DNA of 39,507 nt from Paludibacteraceae bacterium (GTDB lineage: Bacteria > Bacteroidota > Bacteroidia > Bacteroidales > Paludibacteraceae), in assembly GCA_017450685.1 (NCBI GenBank), contig JAFSTB010000002.1:1-39507 (forward strand), read 5' to 3'. Shown in pieces: positions 1-8,988 of this stretch. The notes beneath the pieces were generated by a model that saw only the letters and a program-made list of their open reading frames with translations, was not told where the DNA came from and did not search any database. Within the stretch, counting starts at the first letter, position 1. Every line of letters begins with the position of its first letter. Made by a program: the position numbers and the translations under genes.

Positions 1-40
1 ATTAACATTATTGAAATAATCAATTATCACGGAAAATAAC

Positions 41-415
41 ATGAGTATGGAAACAACATATCGCCCTGTTAAATCTTTTCATCCAGGAGAAACATTGGAT
101 GAAAAACTGCAAGAATTAAGAATGTCAGTAGAAGATTTTTCAGTCAAAACAGGTTTATCTGCTTGGGTGGTTAAATCTTTTATTGGAGGTGACATGTCTG
201 TGACAGCAGATATGGCGTTAGCCTTTGAACAAGTAACTCATATTCCTGCCCGTTATTGGCTCAATGCTCAGCGTAATTATGATGAGTATTTGCTCCAAAA
301 CAGTGCCAATATGTATCGTAATCGTCTGTCTAAAAGTCAGGAGCAAATGATTATTATCTTCGTAGATAGTATTAAACCTGCCATGAGCAAGCAATATGCT
401 GCTTATGCGCATTAA
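41..415 (+). CDS. higA: HigA-like antitoxin / XRE-family regulator
   Basis: This 124-residue protein resembles the HigA family of addiction-module antidotes, which bind their own promoter and neutralise a HigB RNase toxin. Visible family features are the N-terminal HPGETLDEKLQEL segment, a helix-turn-helix (about residues 28-60, with GLSAWVVKSFIGG in the recognition region), TADMALAFEQV, and the typical YWLNAQRNYDEYL stretch at about 82-95. The start could be ATG 41 or ATG 47, two codons later. No HigB-like toxin is seen downstream. In higBA order the toxin would lie upstream, outside the window, so this may be the second gene of a cut pair or a solitary regulator. The next gene starts 29 bases after the stop. 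The family call is confident; pairing with a toxin is unknown. Confidence 0.8.
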   Translation: MSMETTYRPVKSFHPGETLDEKLQELRMSVEDFSVKTGLSAWVVKSFIGGDMSVTADMALAFEQVTHIPARYWLNAQRNYDEYLLQNSANMYRNRLSKSQEQMIIIFVDSIKPAMSKQYAAYAH

Positions 416-444
416 TCTTGAAAAATAACAAATTATAATACATT

Positions 445-3400
445 ATGAAAAATTTTAAACTTAATCTTAAAGGACTGTACGGTTATAGGCAGTCACTTTT
501 ATCTCGAAGTCCGCAACCGAGAGACAACCGTGAAGCGATTATGGCGCACCGCAGAGTGTCCAGTGGACAGTCAAGGAGTAAGTGCGCCGCGCGAGTTCGC
601 AACGCGAACATAGAACTCCTTAAAGCCGAGATGAGCGAGAGAAGACCGAGCGAAGAGCGGACTCTTTTGGCTCCCCTCCCGCAGCGCTTCGCCCGCTATG
701 CGGCAATGCTAATCATGCTCCTCACCCTCGGTGTCGGACAGATGTGGGCGGATGATTGTGGATTCTGGTCTGATGGAGCTGCTCATATTGAATTCACTGT
801 AGATGGAAGCACAAGTAAGACGCAAGACTTGAATGCGAGTGGTATAAGCGATCTTGCAATGGGGACAGTAACTACCTCATTAACTCTAAAGTCAGCTTGG
901 GCTAAAGTATGGGGAGTAGATAAGTTTAACTCTATTACACTTTATTATCGTGTAAAGGTTGCTGATGCTTCGTCAAGTGCAGCTTACTCAAGCGCAAATA
1001 TTCCATGGGGTAATAATTGGGACAATAATCAGTACTGGGCAAATGATAATATCAATGCGACAATCAATATCAATCTTGCTCCGGGAAATTATGAAGTAGA
1101 ATACTACTTTATGGCAGATGCTATAAATGAAAGCGATAAGTATTTGTCAAACGGAGGTAGTAATTACCATGCGAATTTCGCCATTCCATCCAAAAACTTG
1201 ACTGTTGCAGGAGCTGCAAATGGCAATACCGTTTCCGGAAGTCAAACAGGTATCACGAAGGGTACTGCTTATGATATTACTGCCACACCCACCACTGGAT
1301 ATACTTTTGGTGGTTGGTCAGCAACAAGCGGTAGCTCCTCTATTACTATTGCCAATAGTAGTAGTGCTTCAACAAATGTGACTTTCAATAATTATTCTAA
1401 TAATGCTACTGTTACTGCTTCATTCAATGAAACGATGTCCACCGTCACCCTCTCTGCTACTCCTTCCGGCAAGGGAACATTCACTATCGGAGGTGCAGCA
1501 GCGACGAGTACGTCTGTCGGCGTAACAACAACCAAGTCGGTGACGGCTGTGCCTGCTTCAGGTTACCATTTTGTCAGTTGGTCTATTACAGGTGGCGCAA
1601 GTATCAGCAGCACGACTACTAACCCGACAACCGTAACTGGTGGTGGCGCTGGAACAGCAGCCACTTTGACTGCCACTTTTGCAGCAGATGACACATACTC
1701 TTTGACCGTTGCAGCAGGTACGGGTATCAGTTCTGTTACCGGTACAACAAATAATATTAGTGCCGCTCAGGATATCGACATTACAGCCACCGTAGCAACA
1801 GGTTATACATGGAATACTTGGACAAAGACAGGTTCAGGAACACTCTCTACCTTTACAGCAGGAACTAAAGATCAAACCGTAACTGTTGGCACAGCAGGAG
1901 ATATGACTCTTACCGCTTCAGCGACAGAGAACATGACGACGGTAACCATCAATTCCAGCCCGACGGGTGTGGGTGCGTTCACATTGGATGCGGCTGCCTT
2001 CACTGCGGGAAACACCACCACAGCCGGTGTCGCAACCAGCCACACGGTAGTGGCTACGGCTGCCAACAGCGACTATGCTTTCTCTTCGTGGACAGCAGCA
2101 GGTAATGCTACCGGTTCAAACAGCACCAACACCTACACGCTGCGCGGTAATGGCAGCGGCTCGACTGGTACGCTGACAGCAAACTTCACGCTTGTTCCGT
2201 GCAAACTATACAAGTTGTCTGCTGCCAAGAATGGTGAGATTACAGATAAAGGTGCGATGTCGTATGATACCGATGAGAACGCTTACTATATGGATGTTAC
2301 TACCGATGCCCAACCTTTCTATTTCCGCTTCTACCATAACGGTGCAACGCAATACTGCTCCACTTGGGAAGATGCATACTCAGGCGGTTATACGAAAGGA
2401 TTGCAGGTAAGTGCTAACGGAAGCAAGGTATCAAGTGACCAAAATGTCAACGGCTGGGATGACAAACCTGCTATGTACTACAACGGTGTCAGCGGTTCGC
2501 AGATACGTATCTGGTTCGACTATCAGAACAAGAAGGCTTGGATTACGACCACAGATTCGCGATGGGCTGTCTCCGGCGGCGATAGCGGCAATGCCGATGG
2601 CAGTGATGCTATGGGTGACTGGTCGGCAAACGCCAACAAGATGAACGAATCGGCTACCAACACCGTCAGCACGACTATCAACATAACATCCTCCGGCAAC
2701 TACTACCTGAAAGTGACCGACCGTTATACCAACACTTGGTACGGCAAGAACAGCACCACTATCACCCGCGCCTCCAACAGCGCAAGCGGGTTGAGTTCAA
2801 GCGACGCGAACATTACCTTCACTGCCGATGTGACTGGTACTTATACTTTTGCATACAACACCTCTACCCAGACCCTGACCGTCACCTATCCTACGGAGAC
2901 AGGTTACACTGTAACGACTTCCGCTTCTGCGGGCGGTACGGTAGATGCTGCTTCTTATACAGCCTACGAGTTCACCACAACCGCCATCTCTGCTACACCA
3001 AACACCGGCTATTATTTCACCGGCTGGGAGGCAACAAGCGGTAGTGTCACTTTTACAAATGCTTCTTCGGCAAGCACCACTATCAACGGTGTGACCGCCG
3101 CAGCTACCATCAAAGCCAACTTCGCTCCTAAATGGGCTATAGCAGGCGGCGATTCGCAAAATGCCGACAACGGCGATGATGTGATGGGTAACTGGAGTAC
3201 AACCGCTAACCTTATAGCCAATATCGGCACAAATGCCAACAGCCAAGATACAGGTTACGTTGAAATCAATCTGCCTGCTAATACTACTTTTTATTTCAAG
3301 GTGAAAGACCGCACACAGGATTCAGACCATGGTTGGTATGGCAACAACGGCACAATGAACTACGCCAACAATAACAAGCAAGCATGGGATATGGCAACTA

Positions 3401-6400
3401 ATGTGAATAATAACTGCGGTATTACCACCGCCGGTGCAGGTACGTATAAGTTTGCTTGGAACTTTACCATCAACAAAGTTACCGTTCATTATCCCAACTC
3501 CTACACCGTCACCTTCGATAAAGGCACTGGCGGTTCGGCTGTAACGGCAAGCGGCAGCGTATCCGGCAGCATTACGAGCGGTCAGTATGTAGCAGAAGGT
3601 GAGGACATCACCTTCACGCAGACCCCCGCTTCGGGTTACACCTTCAAGGGTTGGTACAACGCTTCGAGCGGCGGTACGGCAATTGCTTCTATGGCAAGTG
3701 ACAATGTATATGACGACATCGCTGGTAACGCGAACATATACGCGCAATATACAGAAGATACGTACACGGTAACACTTGTGGCTGATGGTGCATTTGGTAC
3801 GGCTCATGTTACCGGAGGAGCTGCAACTTCCGGAAGTGCCGGTATAGCAACCAGTCTCGCAATAACAGCTGAACCTGTAAGCGGCAACCGTTTCATCCGC
3901 TGGACACAAACAGGCGGAACAGGTACAGCAGTTATTGCTAATGACCGCTCCGCTTCTACAACTGTTACCGTTACTGGAGGTGATGTAACCTTAACTGCCG
4001 AAATGGGCTCTAACTGGGTTATCGGTGGAAATGCTGACATCTTTGGAAACTGGAATATGGCTAATGGTCATAGTTTCGGCAACTTTGAAGACAATATAGG
4101 ATATGTAGATATAGAACTGCCGGCGAACACCACCTATGAGGTAAAAGTTTATGACCATGGCAACAGCAGTTGGTGGGGTTATACAACAGACGGAATGAAA
4201 ACTGTTGATTATACCCACAATAGAGGCACTGCACTAACTTTTGGTATGGGAGGTGACTATAAGAACCTTCAAATTGTTACTGCCGGACACGGCACGTATC
4301 GTTTCACTTGGAATGTAACAGATAAACAACTGACCGTAACCTATCCGACTTCGTACACCGTCACGTACAATACTTTGACATGGAAGGGCACTAACGGTGA
4401 AGTGAAAGAGATTTCTACCACGGGTGGTAGCCTTACCTCAGTAGTGGATAATGATGACCTTGCCTTCACTTCTGGCAAATATGTTGTTGCTACTGGTTCC
4501 GTTACCTTTATTGCTTCTCCGGCAACCAACTACTCGCTGGAAGGTTGGTACAGCGATGAATCTTGTGAGACGGCATATGTAAATGACGAAGGTGGTGCTA
4601 CAATCAGCGAGAACACATTGACTCTGAGCAGTTTCACAGCAGACAAGACTGTTTATGCCAAGTTTGCAGAGAATATGACAACTATCGCTATCAGCCATAA
4701 TGCACATGGTGAAGTTCAATTAAGTTCTTCTCCAGTTACAAGCATTACTGCCGGTGCAGTTACAACTCGTTCTATTACGGCTGTTCCTAACGAAGGCTAC
4801 TATTTCGCAGGCTGGTCTAAGACCGCTTGCACCGACTACTCCATCAGCGGCAGTGAAGACGATGAGGACAACACCACTATCACCCTCACCGGTCTCGGTG
4901 CAGGTGCCACATCAGGTGAGACCCTGACCGCCAACTTCGTGGCGTTGGAGAAAGTGTATTTCCGCAACTGGAACGAAGACAACAGTGAGCCGCTATGGGA
5001 AAATGTGTATGCGTATTTCAGCATCAGTTATGAAAACGATGGCGAAGGAAAGTCTTGTGCCAAGTCCAACAGCAGTAGCGACTACAGCGGCATACTCATG
5101 ACACAAGAAGGCTCAACCAATGTCTATTGGGCATACGTTCCGCGCGGCACAACACGCAACAGCGATGATGACATTGCCTTCAGTAACTACAACTTCGGCA
5201 CAAATTATAAGTTCAACGGATACGAAGCCGTTAAGCGTGGTGACTATAAGACAGGTTGGAATATGTTCGTACCACAATCCAGCAATAACGAGACGCTGAA
5301 TGGAACTAAGTACTACAACGGCTATTGGAAACACCATAACGTGGCTGTTGGTACCGATGCAGGTTACCGCATTGAGCGTTACAATGGTAGCGGCTACGTT
5401 GATCCCGCCGACAATGGCGATGGTTCGGAACACCACAGAGATTTCACTGTTACCAGCGAGAACACCATCCAGTACCAACTGCGTGTGGACAACCTCACAA
5501 GTGGTCACAACAAGTATATGATTTACAACGTGGGCGGCACACACTACATCACCTTCGGTGAGAATGTAGAAGAGGCAGGTTACACCCTTACCAACACCGA
5601 CTGCTCGAACATCGGTTTGAGTGAGTACAACAGCGGTAGTCCCCGCTTCTATATCACCCCGACCTCCGAGGGTATATACACTCTGACCATCGACATGACA
5701 GGTGATGTGATGCGCCTGAGCGTCAACTACCCCGTGGCAGTAGGCGACTATATGCTTGTACACTCGTACAACAACGGTTCGGCTAAGACACACTACTCCG
5801 ACATCATCAAGTCCACGGAGGTAAGCGATCGCCGCTACTCGATGTATATCGACAACATAAGCACTCATTCGTCTTCGCTCGTGCTGAAGAAATGTACAAG
5901 TATATCTGCCGGTGGTACCCCAGTATGGAGCGCAGGTAATGCGGTTAGTATGACCGGATTCACAGCCGACACGAAGGGTGTCTATGTCTTCGACGTAGAA
6001 CTCAATACTTCATCCGATCTGGCAACACTGAAGACTATTGAGTCTTACACCGGCAACTACTACATCAAGACCGACTGCGCCGACGGCGGCTGGACAGCCT
6101 ATACAAGTAACGTAATGGAGGAGAACACTATATCGTTCGATGAGTCAGACGCTTCGACCTACGACTACTACTACTGCAAGTGGGTAACGAGTAGTAATAC
6201 CACTAATGTTAAGTGCGTCATTGCTAACGACTATTGTATAGCATTGAGCGATACTCTTGAAGGCGATGATATACTCGGCGGAGCACAGGTATTGCCATAC
6301 GATGCTAACGTACGCTTCTCTTATAACTCCGTCACCAACACTGTTCAACGCGCTTATATCAACGGTGCTAACGATTGGCAACGCTCCTTCCTTAATATAT

Positions 6401-8139
6401 CTGCCGGCTCGGAGGTGATAAGAGGTAGGTATAGAAATAGTTGGTTGAATAGTACAACCTACGATAGTACGTTCACAGATAAGAACAACTGGATCTATCA
6501 GGTAGATTTGCAGGCTAAGCCTGGTGCACGAGTGAAACTGACTGCTAACTATCGTTATGGTAATGCTGATCATATACAGTACTTCTACGGTGCGTCAGGT
6601 GATTATGCAAATGCCAACACCGAGCAGATAGTAGGCGGTACGGCCGATGAGTGGTTCACTATGCGTGCGGTATATGACTTCAAAACGAACAAACTCTTAG
6701 TCGGTCTGCTCGCTAACGGCGATACGTATAGTTCAGAGAAAACCATCAATGCCGACCTGCTTGTTGTGCGTGGTAACCAAAGTAGTGCTCAACAGTTGAA
6801 TTTCACGGAAAGTGGCTCATTGGCAGAAGTGGATACCGTATATGGCATTCTGCAGTTCGATAAGACCTTCCTCGGTAATAATTCAAAGACTGTGTATGAG
6901 CGTTCACTCTATTGGGTATCGTTCCCCTTCAATGTCAACCTGAAAGATGTGTTCGGCTTCGGTGAATATGGTACACACTGGATCTTGGAGTACTACGATG
7001 GAGAGGCCCGCGCTCGTGAGAAGTTCTGGGCTGAAAGCGACGGCTTCTGGAAATTCGTCACTCCCTCTATGCGAGATACAGGTTATATCCTACAAGCCAA
7101 TGTGGGTTATGTGGTAGGTCTGGATCTCGATTACTTCGCCGATACCATCACGTATGCTAACACTACATGGGCTAACGGAGTAAGAGAACTGTCGCTATAC
7201 TTCCCGTCCAATAGTAGAGTGGGAAGTATCAATAATGCTTCGCAAGAAATCCAAGTGCCGGCTCATACCTGTACCACGACACGCGACAACCGCCATATAT
7301 GGGATAGCAACTGGAACATCATTGGTGTGCCGAGTTATGCTAATATCACTCATCTGGAAGAACCAAGTTTAAATTCTTTGAGAAACCAATTGACTGGTGG
7401 ATTGTATAGTACGGATAATTTGCGTTTCTTCTACGCATGGAACCCGTCATCCAACGCTCTGAAGTTAGATGCCATAGCCTCAGACTCTACTTTCAAGACG
7501 ATGTATGGTTATATGACGCAGTATGCCGGCACTATCACATGGTCATCCTCCGGTGGTACACTGTCTGCTCCACGCCGCGATAATGCCGAACAGAAAGAGT
7601 TCTACAACATCAAACTCAGTGTGGCACAGGATGGTGTTGATATCGACCATACCTATATCGAGTTGCGTGACGACGCTACTGAGACCTACGATATGAACCT
7701 CGACCTCGTCAAAGCCGCCAACGCCGGTATGACAGATATCTATACCTTGGTTGATGATGTAGAGATGGGCGGTAACTGCTTACCTATAGCCAACACCGTC
7801 ACCATCGTACCTGTAGGCTTGCGTACAGTAGCCTCCACCGACTACACGTTCTCGCTGCCTAACGGCTCCGACGGTATAGAGGTGACACTCATCGACTACC
7901 TCAACAACACCGAGACTAACCTCTCACTTGGCGACTACACCACTCATATCGACAAAGGCACCTGCAACAACCGCTTCGCTTTGCGCCTCAACCGTGCTAA
8001 GGTGGTAACGGCTATCGAAGGTGCCGAGAACGGCAACTTGCAGACAGCTGGCAATGAGAAAGTGGTAATAGACGGTACGCTCTATATACGCCAAGCCGAC
8101 GGCTCAGTCTTCGACGCACAAGGCAAACGCGTTAAATAA
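445..8139 (+). CDS. Giant exported InlB-like repeat surface protein (2564 aa)
   Basis: A very large secreted protein of unknown role. A hydrophobic signal segment lies at residues about 85-102 (AAMLIMLLTLGVGQMWA, cleavage likely after Ala102). It is preceded by an unusual, strongly basic extension of about 80 residues. ATG 631 (residue 63) would give a more ordinary signal peptide and is a plausible alternative start. The mature part carries about nine divergent InlB B-type repeats with the core GYxFxxW (Trp near residues 291, 379, 460, 549, 861, 1070, 1153, 1368 and 1457). Three beta-rich modules opening WAVSGGD / WAIAGGD / WVIGGN (about 707, 896 and 1191) sit between them. The region from about 1500 to the end is non-repetitive, with many aromatic residues. 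The C-terminus (TLYIRQADGSVFDAQG) resembles the short end domains of many exported Bacteroidales proteins, possibly a sorting signal. Adhesion or glycan binding is an inference from the InlB-like repeats only; no catalytic motif was recognised. Confidence 0.85.
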   Translation: MKNFKLNLKGLYGYRQSLLSRSPQPRDNREAIMAHRRVSSGQSRSKCAARVRNANIELLKAEMSERRPSEERTLLAPLPQRFARYAAMLIMLLTLGVGQMWADDCGFWSDGAAHIEFTVDGSTSKTQDLNASGISDLAMGTVTTSLTLKSAWAKVWGVDKFNSITLYYRVKVADASSSAAYSSANIPWGNNWDNNQYWANDNINATININLAPGNYEVEYYFMADAINESDKYLSNGGSNYHANFAIPSKNLTVAGAANGNTVSGSQTGITKGTAYDITATPTTGYTFGGWSATSGSSSITIANSSSASTNVTFNNYSNNATVTASFNETMSTVTLSATPSGKGTFTIGGAAATSTSVGVTTTKSVTAVPASGYHFVSWSITGGASISSTTTNPTTVTGGGAGTAATLTATFAADDTYSLTVAAGTGISSVTGTTNNISAAQDIDITATVATGYTWNTWTKTGSGTLSTFTAGTKDQTVTVGTAGDMTLTASATENMTTVTINSSPTGVGAFTLDAAAFTAGNTTTAGVATSHTVVATAANSDYAFSSWTAAGNATGSNSTNTYTLRGNGSGSTGTLTANFTLVPCKLYKLSAAKNGEITDKGAMSYDTDENAYYMDVTTDAQPFYFRFYHNGATQYCSTWEDAYSGGYTKGLQVSANGSKVSSDQNVNGWDDKPAMYYNGVSGSQIRIWFDYQNKKAWITTTDSRWAVSGGDSGNADGSDAMGDWSANANKMNESATNTVSTTINITSSGNYYLKVTDRYTNTWYGKNSTTITRASNSASGLSSSDANITFTADVTGTYTFAYNTSTQTLTVTYPTETGYTVTTSASAGGTVDAASYTAYEFTTTAISATPNTGYYFTGWEATSGSVTFTNASSASTTINGVTAAATIKANFAPKWAIAGGDSQNADNGDDVMGNWSTTANLIANIGTNANSQDTGYVEINLPANTTFYFKVKDRTQDSDHGWYGNNGTMNYANNNKQAWDMATNVNNNCGITTAGAGTYKFAWNFTINKVTVHYPNSYTVTFDKGTGGSAVTASGSVSGSITSGQYVAEGEDITFTQTPASGYTFKGWYNASSGGTAIASMASDNVYDDIAGNANIYAQYTEDTYTVTLVADGAFGTAHVTGGAATSGSAGIATSLAITAEPVSGNRFIRWTQTGGTGTAVIANDRSASTTVTVTGGDVTLTAEMGSNWVIGGNADIFGNWNMANGHSFGNFEDNIGYVDIELPANTTYEVKVYDHGNSSWWGYTTDGMKTVDYTHNRGTALTFGMGGDYKNLQIVTAGHGTYRFTWNVTDKQLTVTYPTSYTVTYNTLTWKGTNGEVKEISTTGGSLTSVVDNDDLAFTSGKYVVATGSVTFIASPATNYSLEGWYSDESCETAYVNDEGGATISENTLTLSSFTADKTVYAKFAENMTTIAISHNAHGEVQLSSSPVTSITAGAVTTRSITAVPNEGYYFAGWSKTACTDYSISGSEDDEDNTTITLTGLGAGATSGETLTANFVALEKVYFRNWNEDNSEPLWENVYAYFSISYENDGEGKSCAKSNSSSDYSGILMTQEGSTNVYWAYVPRGTTRNSDDDIAFSNYNFGTNYKFNGYEAVKRGDYKTGWNMFVPQSSNNETLNGTKYYNGYWKHHNVAVGTDAGYRIERYNGSGYVDPADNGDGSEHHRDFTVTSENTIQYQLRVDNLTSGHNKYMIYNVGGTHYITFGENVEEAGYTLTNTDCSNIGLSEYNSGSPRFYITPTSEGIYTLTIDMTGDVMRLSVNYPVAVGDYMLVHSYNNGSAKTHYSDIIKSTEVSDRRYSMYIDNISTHSSSLVLKKCTSISAGGTPVWSAGNAVSMTGFTADTKGVYVFDVELNTSSDLATLKTIESYTGNYYIKTDCADGGWTAYTSNVMEENTISFDESDASTYDYYYCKWVTSSNTTNVKCVIANDYCIALSDTLEGDDILGGAQVLPYDANVRFSYNSVTNTVQRAYINGANDWQRSFLNISAGSEVIRGRYRNSWLNSTTYDSTFTDKNNWIYQVDLQAKPGARVKLTANYRYGNADHIQYFYGASGDYANANTEQIVGGTADEWFTMRAVYDFKTNKLLVGLLANGDTYSSEKTINADLLVVRGNQSSAQQLNFTESGSLAEVDTVYGILQFDKTFLGNNSKTVYERSLYWVSFPFNVNLKDVFGFGEYGTHWILEYYDGEARAREKFWAESDGFWKFVTPSMRDTGYILQANVGYVVGLDLDYFADTITYANTTWANGVRELSLYFPSNSRVGSINNASQEIQVPAHTCTTTRDNRHIWDSNWNIIGVPSYANITHLEEPSLNSLRNQLTGGLYSTDNLRFFYAWNPSSNALKLDAIASDSTFKTMYGYMTQYAGTITWSSSGGTLSAPRRDNAEQKEFYNIKLSVAQDGVDIDHTYIELRDDATETYDMNLDLVKAANAGMTDIYTLVDDVEMGGNCLPIANTVTIVPVGLRTVASTDYTFSLPNGSDGIEVTLIDYLNNTETNLSLGDYTTHIDKGTCNNRFALRLNRAKVVTAIEGAENGNLQTAGNEKVVIDGTLYIRQADGSVFDAQGKRVK

Positions 8140-8151
8140 GTGCCTGACCGA

Positions 8152-8190
8152 AGAGCCGGAAAGCCGATACACACGGCGCTTCCGGACTCT
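8152..8190 (+). terminator. Imperfect hairpin after the giant gene
   Basis: A GC-rich imperfect inverted repeat (AGAGCCGGAAAGCCG against CGGCGCTTCCGGACTCT, with small bulges) begins 12 bases after the stop of the giant gene. There is no T-run after it, so it is at best a 3'-end stabilising hairpin or a weak terminator. Confidence 0.35.
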
Positions 8191-8210
8191 CCGAGCAAAC
8201 ACGACAACTA

Positions 8211-8250
8211 AACCTATAAGACGCAAGGTACACCTTGCGTCTTATAGGTT
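8211..8250. repeat. 40-bp near-perfect palindrome upstream of the MNT/HEPN pair
   Basis: Arms AACCTATAAGACGCAAGGT and ACCTTGCGTCTTATAGGTT are perfect inverted copies (19 bp) separated by AC. The RNA hairpin would be very stable, and the DNA is symmetric enough for a dimeric protein. No T-run follows on the plus strand (AAAACAAC), so it is not a standard intrinsic terminator. It ends 19 bases before the start codon of the nucleotidyltransferase gene and could be its operator, an attenuator, or a 3'-end structure for the giant gene. Confidence 0.85.
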
Positions 8251-8269
8251 AAAACAACAAAGATATTAT

Positions 8270-8581
8270 ATGCGCAGAACACAAATAGTAGGACAAATAG
8301 CAGCCGGCATACACAGCCTCAACCCCACTGCCAAACTGATACTCTTCGGCAGTGAGGCACGAGGCGACGCACGTCCTGATAGCGATATTGACCTCATCGT
8401 CTTACTCAACCAAGAACAGATAACCACAGAAGAGAAAGATACTATTTATAGTCTGCTCTATGACATAGAGTTAGCCACCCTTATCCCTATCAATGCGCAT
8501 ATCTATACTCAGACTTATTGGGACAATCGTCCAATAGACCCTTTCAAGATTAATGTCCAAAACGAAGGAATACTGCTATGA
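8270..8581 (+). CDS. mntA: MNT-type nucleotidyltransferase (MntA-like antitoxin)
   Basis: A 103-residue minimal nucleotidyltransferase. The hallmark GSx10DxD is complete (GSEARGDARPDSDIDLIVLL, about residues 27-46), giving the two metal-binding Asp residues of the polymerase-beta fold. In studied MntA-HepT pairs this protein acts as antitoxin by adding AMP groups to a HEPN partner. Here a HEPN gene follows with an ATGA overlap, the usual arrangement of such two-gene modules. The start ATG lies 19 bases after a 40-bp palindrome that may regulate it. The family assignment is firm; the antitoxin role is inferred from pairing. Confidence 0.88.
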   Translation: MRRTQIVGQIAAGIHSLNPTAKLILFGSEARGDARPDSDIDLIVLLNQEQITTEEKDTIYSLLYDIELATLIPINAHIYTQTYWDNRPIDPFKINVQNEGILL

Positions 8582-8988
8582 GTGAAAACTTTGACGACAA
8601 AACACGACTTGCCTACACTACCTATCGTATAGAGCAAGCAACAAACAGTCTTGCCGATGCTTCGCTGCTATTGGATAACGACCGTCTGAATGCCGCCGCC
8701 AACCGTATGTACTACGCCTGCTTCTATGCAACAGAGGCACTGCTCATACAAAACGGCATCAAAGCCTCTACACATACCGGTGTTAGACAGATGTTCGGAC
8801 TGCACTATGTGCAAAAAGGTATCGTCGATGCCCGCTGGGGACGCTTCCTTACACGAGCCGAACAGATGCGAGAAGGGGCTGACTACGACTTCTTTATACA
8901 ATACGACAAACAAGAACTGCAAAGTTTCTACAGCGATGCGATGCAATTCGTAAACCTTATCAAAACCTTGCTAAAATCTTCTATATAA
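8578..8988 (+). CDS. HEPN-domain protein (putative HepT-like toxin, COG1895 type)
   Basis: This 136-residue all-helical protein matches the HEPN family found beside MNT nucleotidyltransferases. The core reads NRMYYACFYATEALL (about 41-55) followed by GIKASTHTGVRQMFGLHYV. Many HEPN RNases have an R-x4-6-H motif. Here, at the equivalent site, Arg is followed six residues later by Tyr (R-MYYACF-Y), not His, so nuclease activity through the standard motif is doubtful. The start overlaps the upstream gene by four bases, and the stop TAA shares one base with the ATG of the next gene. Translational coupling of the pair with the downstream DUF4837-pyrG genes is therefore likely. Confidence 0.85.
   Translation: MSENFDDKTRLAYTTYRIEQATNSLADASLLLDNDRLNAAANRMYYACFYATEALLIQNGIKASTHTGVRQMFGLHYVQKGIVDARWGRFLTRAEQMREGADYDFFIQYDKQELQSFYSDAMQFVNLIKTLLKSSI

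Noticed and set aside
2797..6573. Long minus-strand frames (up to 251 codons) opposite the giant gene
   Set aside because: They arise from the repetitive, Thr/Ser/Gly-rich coding sequence of the plus strand, show no family features, and overlap a gene with clear domain structure.
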